A stretch of 64,000 bases of DNA from an uncultured Roseiflexaceae bacterium (GTDB lineage: Bacteria > Chloroflexota > Chloroflexia > Chloroflexales > Roseiflexaceae): NCBI GenBank assembly GCA_937974195.1, contig CALJIC010000206.1, forward strand, positions 1-64,000, given 5' to 3'. The notes under the pieces are model-generated. The model did no database searches and was not told where the DNA came from. It worked only from the letters and a program-made list of their open reading frames with translations. Position 1 is the first letter of the stretch. Each line of letters begins with the position of its first letter. The position numbers and the translations under genes are program-made. This document shows, piece after piece, positions 8,552-16,550 of the stretch.

Positions 8552-9249
8552 GCAGCAGCCGCGAACGCATCCTTTCCCGCATCCGCGCCGGGCTGGAGGC
8601 CACCCGCCCGACCCTCGAGGCCGAGGCGGCGGCCGCCCCGCACACCCCGCCGCCGTTCGTGCACCCGGCCGAGACCGACGACCTGGCCCAGCAGTTCGCC
8701 GACGAGCTCACCAAGCTCCAGGCGCATCCGCACCTCTGCGCCGACGACGAGGCGGCCCTGGAGGCGATCGGGGCCATTCTCTCCCAGCACGAGGCGCGCG
8801 AGGTGATCGCCTGGGATCTCGAGCAGGTGGGTCTGCCGGGGCTGCGCGAGCTGCTCGCCGGGCGCGGTGTGGCGCTCCGGGACGGCGGCGTCGGCGGGCC
8901 TGAGCAGCGCGCCGGGCGCCTGCAGGAGATGGAGCCGGTGCCGGTCTGCATCTCGGGGGTGGACGCCCTGATCGCCGAGAGCGCGACCGTGGTGCTGCGC
9001 AGCGGGGAGGGGCGCGCCCGACTCGCCTCCCTGCTGCCCCCGGTCTACATCGCCGTCGCCCGGCGCGACCAGCTGGTGCGCGGCCTCGGCGAGGCGCTCG
9101 CGGCGCTGCGCGCCAAGTACGGGCCCGGCGTCTTCGAGGGGGCCAGCGCGCTCACCTTCATCACCGGCCCCAGCCGCACCGCCGACATCGAGCTGACCCT
9201 CACGCTCGGCGTCCACGGCCCGCGCGAGGTCCACGTCGTGATCCGGTAG
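8548..9249 (+). CDS. lutC: Lactate utilisation protein C (LUD domain)
   Basis: A 233-residue LutC/YkgG-type protein completing the lactate oxidation complex. The LUD fold is recognised from CISGVDALIAESATVVL, LLPPVYIAVARRDQLV and the C-terminal FITGPSRTADIELTLTLGVHGP, which closely matches the family signature. The ATG overlaps the preceding stop as ATGA, with GGAGAGG upstream. Last gene of the operon; a hairpin follows at 9269. Confidence 0.93.
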   Translation: MSSSRERILSRIRAGLEATRPTLEAEAAAAPHTPPPFVHPAETDDLAQQFADELTKLQAHPHLCADDEAALEAIGAILSQHEAREVIAWDLEQVGLPGLRELLAGRGVALRDGGVGGPEQRAGRLQEMEPVPVCISGVDALIAESATVVLRSGEGRARLASLLPPVYIAVARRDQLVRGLGEALAALRAKYGPGVFEGASALTFITGPSRTADIELTLTLGVHGPREVHVVIR

Positions 9250-9268
9250 AGCTGCAAGCGGGTGGTCT

Positions 9269-9287
9269 GGAGGGCCTGCGGCCCTCC
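9269..9287. terminator. Hairpin between convergent lutC and purD-like genes
   Basis: GGAGGGCC (9269-9276) and GGCCCTCC (9280-9287) form an eight-pair stem with a 3-base loop, followed by a T-containing stretch (ATCTTTCC). It fits a weak bidirectional terminator. It equals hairpin module 1 of the modular repeat family found at 11980, 51310, 53480 and elsewhere. Confidence 0.55.
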
Positions 9288-9297
9288 AAGATCTTTC

Positions 9298-10647
9298 CTA
9301 CCCGAACTCCTTCGCGCCGATGTCACCCCGGAAGGTCCGCCCGTCGAACTGCACCCGCTCGGCGTTCACCAGCGCCCGCGCCCGCGCCCCCGCCAGCGTC
9401 GCCGCCTGGGTCACCACCGTCAGCACCAGCCCGCCGGTCGTGTGCAGCGCGCCGCCGCTCTGCCCGGCCATGCCCAGCAGGCCGCCCAGCATCGAGCCCA
9501 GCGCGCCGCCGCGGTGCGCGCGGGGCGTGTAGGGCAGCGTCGCCGCCGGGTTGGCCGTCGCGCTGTGGAAGGCCATCACGCCCTCGTCCAGGTCCTCGAG
9601 GCCGCGCACCGGGCCGCCGTAGGGGAAGTAGCCCGGGTAGCCGCGCGCGAACAGCCCCATGCCGACCGTCGGCGTCGCGGTCCAGCGCAGCGGCGGCAGC
9701 TCCCCCACCCGCCTGGCCAGCACCGCCTGCATAAGCGTCGCCAGATCGTCCTCGAGGCGCGGCATGACCACCTGCGCCTCGCCCTCGCGCAGGCTGAACC
9801 GGATGGCCGTCAGGCGCGGGCCGTCCGGCGTGATGATGCAGTCCACCCCCAGGAAGCCCCAGAACGGCAGATCCTCCTGCGCCAGCCCTGCCACGATCGG
9901 CAGGATGAACTTCTCGTGCAGGTAGCGCGTCAGCTGCTGCGCGAACGTCGAGCTGCCGGTGTGCGCCCCGATCCCCGGCGCCACCGCCCCGGCGTCGCCC
10001 TCCTCGACGCGGTCGTACAGCCGCGTCGCCAGCAGCGGCACCGCCACGCGCCCGTCGGTCAGCGCCGTCAGCGCCACCCGCGGCCCGGCCAGGTAGGCCT
10101 CCACCACCACGCCGTCGCTCTGGCCCTCCATCGGCCGGTTGGCGAACAGGCGCCGCAGCCCCTCCAGCGCCGCGTAGCGGTCCGTGAACCACTCCTCGCC
10201 CACCGCCGGGCTGTCGGCCTTGATCATCACCGGCAGCGGCTGCGCCGCCAGGTAGCGCTCGGCCGTCTCCAGGTTGGTGAAGGCGCGCCCCGGCGCAGTG
10301 GGCAGCCGGTGCCGCAGCATGAACTCCTTCGCCTGGCAGCGGCTGCGCTCCAGCGCCGTCGCCCGCTGGCTCGCCCCGTAGACCCCCACCTGCAGCGAGA
10401 GCGCCTCCTCCACCAGCCCCGCGTGCAGCGGCCCGCTGCTCGCCGGCACGATCAGGTCGAACAGCTCGTCGAACGCCCAGCGGCTCACGGCGCGCACGTC
10501 CTCGTGGTCGAGGTCCGCCGTCAGCGTCATCGGCGCGGTGCCGCCGTTCCCCGGCGCGCAGACTACCTCGGGGTACAGCGGGCTGTTGAGCAGCTTCCAG
10601 GCCAGCGCGTGCGCCCGGCCGTCGTTGCCGAGGATCAGGATCTTCAT
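9298..10647 (-). CDS. Divergent phosphoribosylamine-glycine ligase (PurD-like)
   Basis: A 449-residue protein with the PurD layout: an N-terminal MKILILGNDGRAHALAW related to the family's GNGGREHAL, an ATP-grasp middle (VMIKADSPAVGEEWF, DGVVVEAYLAGPRVALTALTDG) and a C-terminal domain. Several conserved features are altered. The family's metal-binding EFNxRFGDPETQ stretch reads AIRFSLREGEAQ here, and the GPNTGGMGAY region reads APGIGAHTG. The C-terminal domain contains a Gly/Leu/Met-rich insertion (GSMLGGLLGMAGQ). It may be a paralogue with changed or lost activity rather than the housekeeping enzyme. The ATG lies about 40 bases downstream of a TATAAT box. Confidence 0.75.
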   Translation of the reverse strand: MKILILGNDGRAHALAWKLLNSPLYPEVVCAPGNGGTAPMTLTADLDHEDVRAVSRWAFDELFDLIVPASSGPLHAGLVEEALSLQVGVYGASQRATALERSRCQAKEFMLRHRLPTAPGRAFTNLETAERYLAAQPLPVMIKADSPAVGEEWFTDRYAALEGLRRLFANRPMEGQSDGVVVEAYLAGPRVALTALTDGRVAVPLLATRLYDRVEEGDAGAVAPGIGAHTGSSTFAQQLTRYLHEKFILPIVAGLAQEDLPFWGFLGVDCIITPDGPRLTAIRFSLREGEAQVVMPRLEDDLATLMQAVLARRVGELPPLRWTATPTVGMGLFARGYPGYFPYGGPVRGLEDLDEGVMAFHSATANPAATLPYTPRAHRGGALGSMLGGLLGMAGQSGGALHTTGGLVLTVVTQAATLAGARARALVNAERVQFDGRTFRGDIGAKEFG

Positions 10648-10688
10648 CGCCGTCCGTGCCCCTAGCCGAACGCGGGAGCCATAGGCCG

Positions 10689-10694
10689 ATTATA
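10689..10694 (-). promoter_or_regulatory. -10 box of the purD-like gene
   Basis: A perfect TATAAT on the minus strand, 42 bases upstream of the start codon. No clear -35 hexamer was found at the standard distance. Confidence 0.5.
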
Positions 10695-10893
10695 GCACTA
10701 CCCCTCCGCCGTGGGGAGGTGCGCGTCGGTACTACGCGATTGCTCGGAAGTTGAGCAGAAATCGTTCAGCTGTTTCGCCCGGGGCGCGGGTAGCATGGGG
10801 CGTGGAAAAGGTGGCTCCACGGTGCGGGGCTCCGCGTCGCGCGGCGCACAACAAGTACTGCCGGACGATGTGCCTTCAGTACCAGCGGTCGGC

Positions 10894-10923
10894 TTGACCG
10901 CCGCGCTGCCGCCGTAGTATCCT
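10894..10923 (+). promoter_or_regulatory. Candidate promoter of the chemosensory cluster
   Basis: TTGACC (10894-10899) and TATCCT (10918-10923) are 18 bases apart, matching a sigma70 promoter with an imperfect -10. It lies 57 bases upstream of the first cheW start. Confidence 0.45.
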
Positions 10924-10979
10924 GCGTAGTGGGTCGGTTCGTGCCGCGGCCAGGCCGCGCCCGCTGATGAGAAGCGCTC

Positions 10980-11444
10980 ATGGTGTCGCCGGATCAGGTC
11001 GAACAGCTCACGGCCCTGGATGTGCTCCTGGTGCGTCTGGACCAGGAGATCTACGCCCTCCCGACAGCCAGCGTCCGCGAGGTGGCCCGCCATCGCCCGC
11101 CCACGCCGGTGCCCGGCGCTCCGCCGGCGCTCCCCGGCATTATCAACCAGCGCGGCGCCATCCTCCCGGTCGTCGATCTCCGGCTGATCCTGGGCCTCCC
11201 CCAGGCGCTGCCGACGCGCTCCACGCGCCTGGTCGTCCTCACGCACGAGGATGTCGACATGGCCCTGCTCGTGGATGCCGTCCTCGACCTGGCGACGCTC
11301 CCGCCTGAGGCGTTCGAGCCGGCACCGCTGGCGCTCGACCCCGCCCGCGCGCGCCTGATCCGCGGCGTCGCTCGCCAGGAGGACGGGCACGTGATCCTCC
11401 TCGACCTGAGCGAGCTCATCGCCGCTCTGCGTGACTGGTCGTAG
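10980..11444 (+). CDS. cheW: CheW-type chemosensory coupling protein
   Basis: A 154-residue CheW domain, which bridges chemoreceptors to the CheA kinase. Diagnostic features are LDVLLVRLDQEIYALP, the central GIINQRGAILPVVDLRLILGL (typical G-x-x-N-x-R-G-x-x-x-P-V-V-D) and LLVDAVLDLATLP. First gene of a co-directional signalling cluster that runs to 25272. The start follows a weak GATGAGA. A second, more divergent CheW-like gene follows after seven bases. Confidence 0.9.
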   Translation: MVSPDQVEQLTALDVLLVRLDQEIYALPTASVREVARHRPPTPVPGAPPALPGIINQRGAILPVVDLRLILGLPQALPTRSTRLVVLTHEDVDMALLVDAVLDLATLPPEAFEPAPLALDPARARLIRGVARQEDGHVILLDLSELIAALRDWS

Positions 11445-11451
11445 GGGCGCG

Positions 11452-11880
11452 ATGAACGATGTGCTGCTGCTCGTCCGGACCTCGCTGCGGCGCTACGCCG
11501 TCCGCCGCTCCGATCTGGTCGGGATGCGGACGGTCGCCGATCCGGCCGAGCTTCAGCCCGCGGACGGCGGCCGGCCGCTGATCGCCCGCGAGCTCGACGC
11601 GCTGCTGGAGGGGGTCGACCGGGCCGAGCAGCGCCGGCGCCACGCGCTGATCGTCTCGATGCGGCGCCGCAACGTGGCGCTGCTGGTGGACGCCGTCGAA
11701 GATCTGCTGGAGCGGCCGGTGGTGCAGCCGCTCCCGGCGCTGCTCCGCCGCCACCTGCGCGAGGAGTGGGCCACCGGCGCGCTCCTGGTCGGTGAGGAGG
11801 TTGTGGTTCAGCTGGATCTGCGCGCGGTCGCCCGCAGCGTCCTGCACCGGATGTCCACGGCGGCCCGCAGCGACACATAG
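11452..11880 (+). CDS. Divergent CheW-like protein
   Basis: A 142-residue protein with a degenerate CheW pattern: LLLVRTSLRRYAVRRSDLVGMRTV at the start and ALLVDAVEDLLERPVVQPLP later. The central N-x-R-G segment is missing and replaced by a segment rich in Arg and Glu. It may be a second coupling protein, or a scaffold that binds either CheA or the receptor only. The ATG at 11452 follows AGGGGCG and lies seven bases after the cheW stop, so the two genes are surely co-transcribed. Confidence 0.72.
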   Translation: MNDVLLLVRTSLRRYAVRRSDLVGMRTVADPAELQPADGGRPLIARELDALLEGVDRAEQRRRHALIVSMRRRNVALLVDAVEDLLERPVVQPLPALLRRHLREEWATGALLVGEEVVVQLDLRAVARSVLHRMSTAARSDT

Positions 11881-11974
11881 GCGAGGCCCGCCGGCAGGGA
11901 GGCCCGCCAGAGCCAGCGCAGGGGGTGTGGAGGCCCGCTGGCACCGGCAGCGAAGGCCGCCAGAATCAGGCAGG

Positions 11975-12130
11975 GAGGTGTGGAGGGCCGTAGGCCCTCC
12001 ACGAACACTTTTTCCCGCCGCTGTGCGGCGACTGCGTCGCCGCACAGCGGCGAACAGAAGAACTTGAGGGAGGCCACGCCTCCCCGAACTAACACAGAGT
12101 GGGAGGTGCGGAGGCACGCCTCCGCGACGA
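11975..12130. repeat. Modular three-hairpin intergenic repeat
   Basis: Non-coding element between the second CheW-like gene and the chemoreceptor. Module 1: GTGGAGGGCC / GGCCCTCCAC at 11980-12002, followed by ACTTTTTCC. Module 2: CGCCGCTGTGCGGCGAC (12016-12032) perfectly complementary to 12036-12052 with a TGC loop. Module 3: GGGAGGC / GCCTCCC at 12068-12084, plus GCGGAGGC / GCCTCCGC at 12108-12125. The last hairpin ends ten bases before the chemoreceptor start codon and may affect its translation. Confidence 0.8.
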
Positions 12131-12134
12131 AGCT

Positions 12135-13625
12135 ATGGATCACGCCACCGAGCAACCGCTGTTCGCGCGAATGGTCACCAGCATCCAGGGCAACGACGCG
12201 CAGCGCTCCGAGCTGCTCATCCACCTGGCCCTCGCCTTCGCCGCGGTGGCCGGAACCGGCTGCGTCCTGGTGATCAGCCTGGCCCTCGTCGGGCTCCTCC
12301 TGCCGCAGGTGATCGGCGCGGCGCTCCTGATCCTCCTCATGGTCGGCGCGATCGCCGCGGTCACGCTTGTCGCGGTGCGCTTCGGGCGCCACCAGTTCGC
12401 CACCGGCCTGTTCCTCTACGGCACGCTGCTGTACGTCGGCGCCGTCATCCCCCTCACCGGCGGGGTGGCCGGCCCCGGCTCGATCGCCTTCCTCTTCCCG
12501 ATCGTCGCCGCCGGCCTCTTCGGCCGCTCCGTCGATAGCCTGCGCCTCCTCGGCGTCGCCGTCGTGCTGTACTGGCTGCTCGCCGCCGCCCAGCTGTTCG
12601 GCATGCTCCAGCCGCAGAACAATATCGATGGGTCGACCCGCGTGATCGTCTTCGTGATCTTCTTCACCGCCGTCGCCAGCCTGCTCGCCTACGTGGCCCT
12701 GCTCTGGAGCCGCAGCACCGAGCGCTTCATCGCCCAGGGCCGCGCCCAGGCCGAGGACCTCTACGAGACCAACCAGAAGCTGATCGAGAAGAACATCCAG
12801 CAGGTCGAGCTCGGCAGCGAGCTCTCCACCGCCGCCGCCGAGCTGCTCGCCGCCTCCCACGAGCAGGCCAGCGGCGCCACCGAGCAGGCCAGCGCCGTCT
12901 CCCAGGTCAGCACGACGATCGAGGAGCTCGGCTCCACCGCCCGCCAGATCGCCGTCTCCGCCGAGCAGGTGGCCGAGGCCGCCCGCCAGACGCTCGAGAA
13001 CCTCTCGGACGGGCAGGACGCCGTGGACCGCAGCATCCAGGCCATGGAGCGCATCCGCAGCCGCATGCAGGATGTCTCCAGCCGCGTGCTCAACCTCGGC
13101 GAGCGCTCGCAGCAGATCGGCGAGATCATCGACCTGATCAACGACCTGTCGGACGAGACGCACCTGCTCGCGCTGAACGCCGCCATCGAGGCCGCCGGCG
13201 CCGGCGAGCACGGCCGCCGCTTCGCCGTCGTCGCCGCCGAGGTCAAGAGCCTCGCCAACCGCGCCCTCGCCGCCGCCAAGGAGGTCAAGGGGGTGATCGC
13301 CGAGATCCAGCAGGCCACCAACGCCGCGGTGCTCGCGGCCGAGGAGGGCGGCAAGGAGGTCGAGCAGGGGGTCGAGCTGGCCCACAGCGCCGGCCAGGTG
13401 ATGGACGCGATCGTCATGGTCGCCGAGCGCACCGCCCAGAGCAGCGCCGAGATCAACCTCGCCACCGCCCAGCAGCAGAGCGCCAGCGAGCAGGTGGTCG
13501 AGACGATGCGCGAGATCGCCGATGTCGCCCGCCGCACCGCCGCCGGCGCGCGCCAGGTGCAGGACGCCGCCCAGCGCCTCACGGCGATCGCGGCCCGGCT
13601 CCACGGCATCTCGGAGACGAAGTAG
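12135..13625 (+). CDS. Membrane chemoreceptor (methyl-accepting protein) without HAMP or periplasmic domain
   Basis: A 496-residue receptor. Residues about 20-200 are a block of about six or seven hydrophobic spans, with very short loops. A coiled coil and the MCP signalling domain follow, with the hairpin tip near residues 330-385 (DLINDLSDETHLLALNAAIE, then GRRFAVVAAEVKSLANRA). No HAMP linker or sizeable extracytoplasmic sensor is visible, so the signal is probably sensed in the membrane or via partners. The tip reads DETHLLALNAA where classical receptors have a Q-T-N-L-L-A-L-N-A-A pattern. The ATG at 12135 is chosen as the first Met followed by a normal N-terminus. Confidence 0.88.
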   Translation: MDHATEQPLFARMVTSIQGNDAQRSELLIHLALAFAAVAGTGCVLVISLALVGLLLPQVIGAALLILLMVGAIAAVTLVAVRFGRHQFATGLFLYGTLLYVGAVIPLTGGVAGPGSIAFLFPIVAAGLFGRSVDSLRLLGVAVVLYWLLAAAQLFGMLQPQNNIDGSTRVIVFVIFFTAVASLLAYVALLWSRSTERFIAQGRAQAEDLYETNQKLIEKNIQQVELGSELSTAAAELLAASHEQASGATEQASAVSQVSTTIEELGSTARQIAVSAEQVAEAARQTLENLSDGQDAVDRSIQAMERIRSRMQDVSSRVLNLGERSQQIGEIIDLINDLSDETHLLALNAAIEAAGAGEHGRRFAVVAAEVKSLANRALAAAKEVKGVIAEIQQATNAAVLAAEEGGKEVEQGVELAHSAGQVMDAIVMVAERTAQSSAEINLATAQQQSASEQVVETMREIADVARRTAAGARQVQDAAQRLTAIAARLHGISETK

Positions 13626-13840
13626 CGCGCCGTGCCCCACGGCCGTGTGGCGCGAGCGGAGATCTGGGTGGCTTGGAGTGCCTGTTTCGACATTCGAAAA
13701 ATAACGCCGGTGGCGGCCCGAGCGCGTTCCCGCTTCGCAAGATGCCGTGCCCGCCGCCATCCCGGCCGTGACTCCAACCCGGTCGGATCTCCCGGAGCCT
13801 TTGGTAGACACAAGCCGCGCATCGCGCACCGCGTGAACGA

Positions 13841-16117
13841 ATGGACCTGAGCAGCTTCTACAGCCAGTTTCGCGACGAGACCGCCGAGAACCTGCGCGTC
13901 TACACGCAGGGGCTCATGGCGCTCGAGTCGCTCGCTCCAGGTGACGAGGGCCGGCGAGAGCAGATCGACGCCATCTTCCGCGCGATCCACACTATCAAGG
14001 GCTCGGCGCGCCTGCTCGGCCTCGAGCACATCGGCCGCGTCGCCCACACCTGCGAGCACATCCTGGCTGCGGTGCGCGAGGGCCGCCGCGAGCTGGACTC
14101 CGCCCTCACCGATGACCTGCTCAAGGGCGGCGACGCCATCCTGGAGCTTGTGGCCGCTGCGGTCGAGGGCCGGCCCACCAACATCGACGTCGACACGCTC
14201 GCCGCCCGCCTCGGCCGCGGCCTCTCCCACGAGAACCGCGGCTCGGATGCGCCTGTCCGCCAGGTCGATCCCGCCGCCAACGGGGACCAGGCAGCCCCGC
14301 GCGCGCCCGATGCCGCCCCGCAGCCCGCCGAGCAGCCCGCCGCGCCCTCCGCCGCCCAGCCGGCCCCGGCGCGCCGCCCGGCTGGCCGCCAGACCGTGCG
14401 CGTCCGCGTCGACCGGCTCGACCGCCTCCTGAATCTGGCCGGCGAGCTCACCGTCGGCCGCCAGTCCCACGCCCACCAGCTCCAGGCCCTCGAGAGCCTC
14501 GCCGAGCTGCTCGAGCGCCAGGAGCGCGCGCTGCTCGCCCTCGAGGCCGAGCTCCGCCGCCTGCGCTTCTCGCCCAGCCAGCGCGAGACGCTCGACAACC
14601 ACATCAACACGCTGCTGAATATCGGCGAGCAGGCCGGCCGCACCGCCCGCGCCCAGGTCGAGCGCTTCCGCCAGTACGCCGCGCAGTCCGGGCAGCTCGT
14701 CCAGGACCTCGAGCAGGAGGTCATGGCGGCGCGCCTGCTGCCGATCGGGACGCTGTTCGCCAACCTGCCCCGCGCGGTCCGCGAGCTCGCCCGCGACCTC
14801 GGCCGCGAGGTGTCGCTCGCCCTCGCCGGCGAGACCACCGAGCTGGACCGCAAGGTGATCGAGGCGCTGTCCGAGCCGCTCACCCACCTCATCCGCAACG
14901 CGCTGGACCACGGCATCGAGCCGCCGGACGAGCGCGAGAGCCTCGGCAAGCCGCGCCAGGGGACGATCCACGTGGAGGCGCGCGCCCTCGGCGCCTCGGC
15001 GCTTGTGACCGTGCGCGACGACGGGCGCGGCATGGACCCCCAGCGGCTGCGCGAGGCCGCGGTGCGCAAGGGGCTGATCGCCGCCGAGACCGCCGCGCTG
15101 CTCACCGACCAGGAGGCGCTCGAGCTGGTGTTCATGCCCGGCTTCAGCACCGCCCAGCTGATCACCGACATCTCCGGGCGCGGCGTCGGGATGGACGTCG
15201 TCCGCACCAACATCGTCGAGCTTGGCGGCCAGGTGCAGATCGAGTCCCAGCCCGGCGCCGGCACGACGATCACGCTGGTGCTGCCGCTGACGCTCGTGAC
15301 CACCCGCGTCGTGCTCGTCGAGGTCGGCGAGCACCTGTTCGGCGTCCCGGCCTCCGGCTGCCAGGGCACCCTCTGGGTGCGCCCCAGCCAGATCAAGACC
15401 GTCGAGGGGCGCGCCATGCTCGACTACGGCGGCGTGCTCGCCCCGGTCGCGCGCCTCGACGCGCTGCTGGATCTTGGCGAGCCGGCCGCGCTCAGCGAGC
15501 GCCGCCACCCCGCGCTGGTGGTCGGCTCATCGCGCCGCCCGGTGGCGGTCGTCGTCGAGCGGATGCTCGATGAGCGCGAGGTGGTCGTCAAGCCGCTCGG
15601 CCCGCTGTTCGAGCGCCAGCGCCGCTACAGCGGGGCCATCCAGCTCGGCGACGGCCGGCTGGCGCTGCTGCTCAACCCGATCGCCCTGGCGCAGTTCGCG
15701 CACGGCGCCGCCGTGGCCGCGCCCACCGTGCGGCAGGAGCCGCAGCGCCGCCACCGGCTGCTCGTCACCGATGACTCGTTCGCCACCCGCGAGCTCATCC
15801 GCAGCATCCTGGCCAGCGCCGGGTACGATGTCACCACCGCGGTGGATGGCCTGGATGCCCTTGACAAGCTGCAGGCGGCTCCCTACGATCTCGTCGTGAG
15901 CGATGTCGAGATGCCGCGCGTGGATGGATTCACGCTCACCAGCCGCATCCGCAGCGAGCTCGGCAAGCCCGATCTGCCGGTGATCATCATGACCAGCCTG
16001 GCCTCCGAGCAGCACCGGCGCCGCGGGCTCGAGGTTGGGGCGCAGGCGTATATCGTCAAGAGCCAGTTCAACCAGGGCAACCTGCTGCAGACAATCCGCC
16101 AGCTCCTGGGCACCTGA
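13841..16117 (+). CDS. cheA: Hybrid chemotaxis histidine kinase CheA with C-terminal receiver
   Basis: A 758-residue CheA. In order: an HPt domain with phospho-acceptor His50 (AIHTIKGSARLLG); an Ala/Pro linker at about 145-185; a dimerisation helix pair; the ATPase with NALDHGIEPPDERE (N box), DDGRGMD and GRGVGMDVV; a CheW-like domain; and a receiver ending the protein, with phospho-acceptor Asp688 (VVSDVEMP). A P2 CheY-binding domain is not evident. The attached receiver may act as a phosphate sink or feedback module. It follows the receptor after 215 bp and is followed by cheY, cheB and cheR. Confidence 0.93.
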   Translation: MDLSSFYSQFRDETAENLRVYTQGLMALESLAPGDEGRREQIDAIFRAIHTIKGSARLLGLEHIGRVAHTCEHILAAVREGRRELDSALTDDLLKGGDAILELVAAAVEGRPTNIDVDTLAARLGRGLSHENRGSDAPVRQVDPAANGDQAAPRAPDAAPQPAEQPAAPSAAQPAPARRPAGRQTVRVRVDRLDRLLNLAGELTVGRQSHAHQLQALESLAELLERQERALLALEAELRRLRFSPSQRETLDNHINTLLNIGEQAGRTARAQVERFRQYAAQSGQLVQDLEQEVMAARLLPIGTLFANLPRAVRELARDLGREVSLALAGETTELDRKVIEALSEPLTHLIRNALDHGIEPPDERESLGKPRQGTIHVEARALGASALVTVRDDGRGMDPQRLREAAVRKGLIAAETAALLTDQEALELVFMPGFSTAQLITDISGRGVGMDVVRTNIVELGGQVQIESQPGAGTTITLVLPLTLVTTRVVLVEVGEHLFGVPASGCQGTLWVRPSQIKTVEGRAMLDYGGVLAPVARLDALLDLGEPAALSERRHPALVVGSSRRPVAVVVERMLDEREVVVKPLGPLFERQRRYSGAIQLGDGRLALLLNPIALAQFAHGAAVAAPTVRQEPQRRHRLLVTDDSFATRELIRSILASAGYDVTTAVDGLDALDKLQAAPYDLVVSDVEMPRVDGFTLTSRIRSELGKPDLPVIIMTSLASEQHRRRGLEVGAQAYIVKSQFNQGNLLQTIRQLLGT

Positions 16118-16183
16118 TGCCCAGGCCGATCGCGAGGGAGTGAAGAGGCCGCTCCATCTTCCCCCGTTCCAAGAGGTTCGTAG

Positions 16184-16546
16184 ATGCCCGAAAGAATTCT
16201 CGTCGTCGACGACAGCAAGCTCGTGACCGACATCGTCAAGATGCGGCTCTCCATGTACGGCTACGAGGTGCGCCTGGCCCACAGCGGCGAGGAGGCGCTG
16301 GCAGAGATCGCCAACGAAGTGCCGGACCTGCTCGTCCTCGACGTGCATATGCCCGGCATCGATGGCTACGAGGTCTGCCGCCGGCTGCGCGATAACCCTG
16401 CGCTCGACGATCTGCGGATCATCATGCTCACCTCCAGCGAGGATAAGCATGCCGCCTTCGAGGCCGGCGTCGACGATTACCTGAACAAAGACCTGGACCT
16501 GCTGAACCTGCCGAACCGCGTCAAGCTCATCCTGGAGATGCAGTAG
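16184..16546 (+). CDS. CheY-like single-domain response regulator
   Basis: A 120-residue receiver domain only: acidic pair Asp9-Asp10, phospho-acceptor Asp53 (LLVLDVHMP) and switch Thr/Ser near residue 82 (IIMLTSSEDK). The usual invariant Lys is in an NKDL context (DDYLNKDLDLL). It probably receives phosphate from the CheA hybrid encoded upstream. No motility motor genes are in the window, so its output is unknown. It lies 66 bases after cheA and four bases before cheB. Confidence 0.88.
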   Translation: MPERILVVDDSKLVTDIVKMRLSMYGYEVRLAHSGEEALAEIANEVPDLLVLDVHMPGIDGYEVCRRLRDNPALDDLRIIMLTSSEDKHAAFEAGVDDYLNKDLDLLNLPNRVKLILEMQ

Positions 16547-16550
16547 CCTG

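Larger units (their letters stand above)
10648..10979. other. Intergenic region between purD-like and cheW
   Basis: A 332-bp gap between divergent genes. It holds the purD-like -10 box near its left end and a candidate promoter for the chemosensory cluster near its right end. The middle (about 10700-10890) shows no convincing reading frame, RNA gene or strong hairpin. Confidence 0.6.

Noticed and set aside
12761..15508. A 915-codon minus-strand frame across the chemoreceptor and cheA
   Set aside because: It spans two unrelated real genes and the gap between them, and has no domain.
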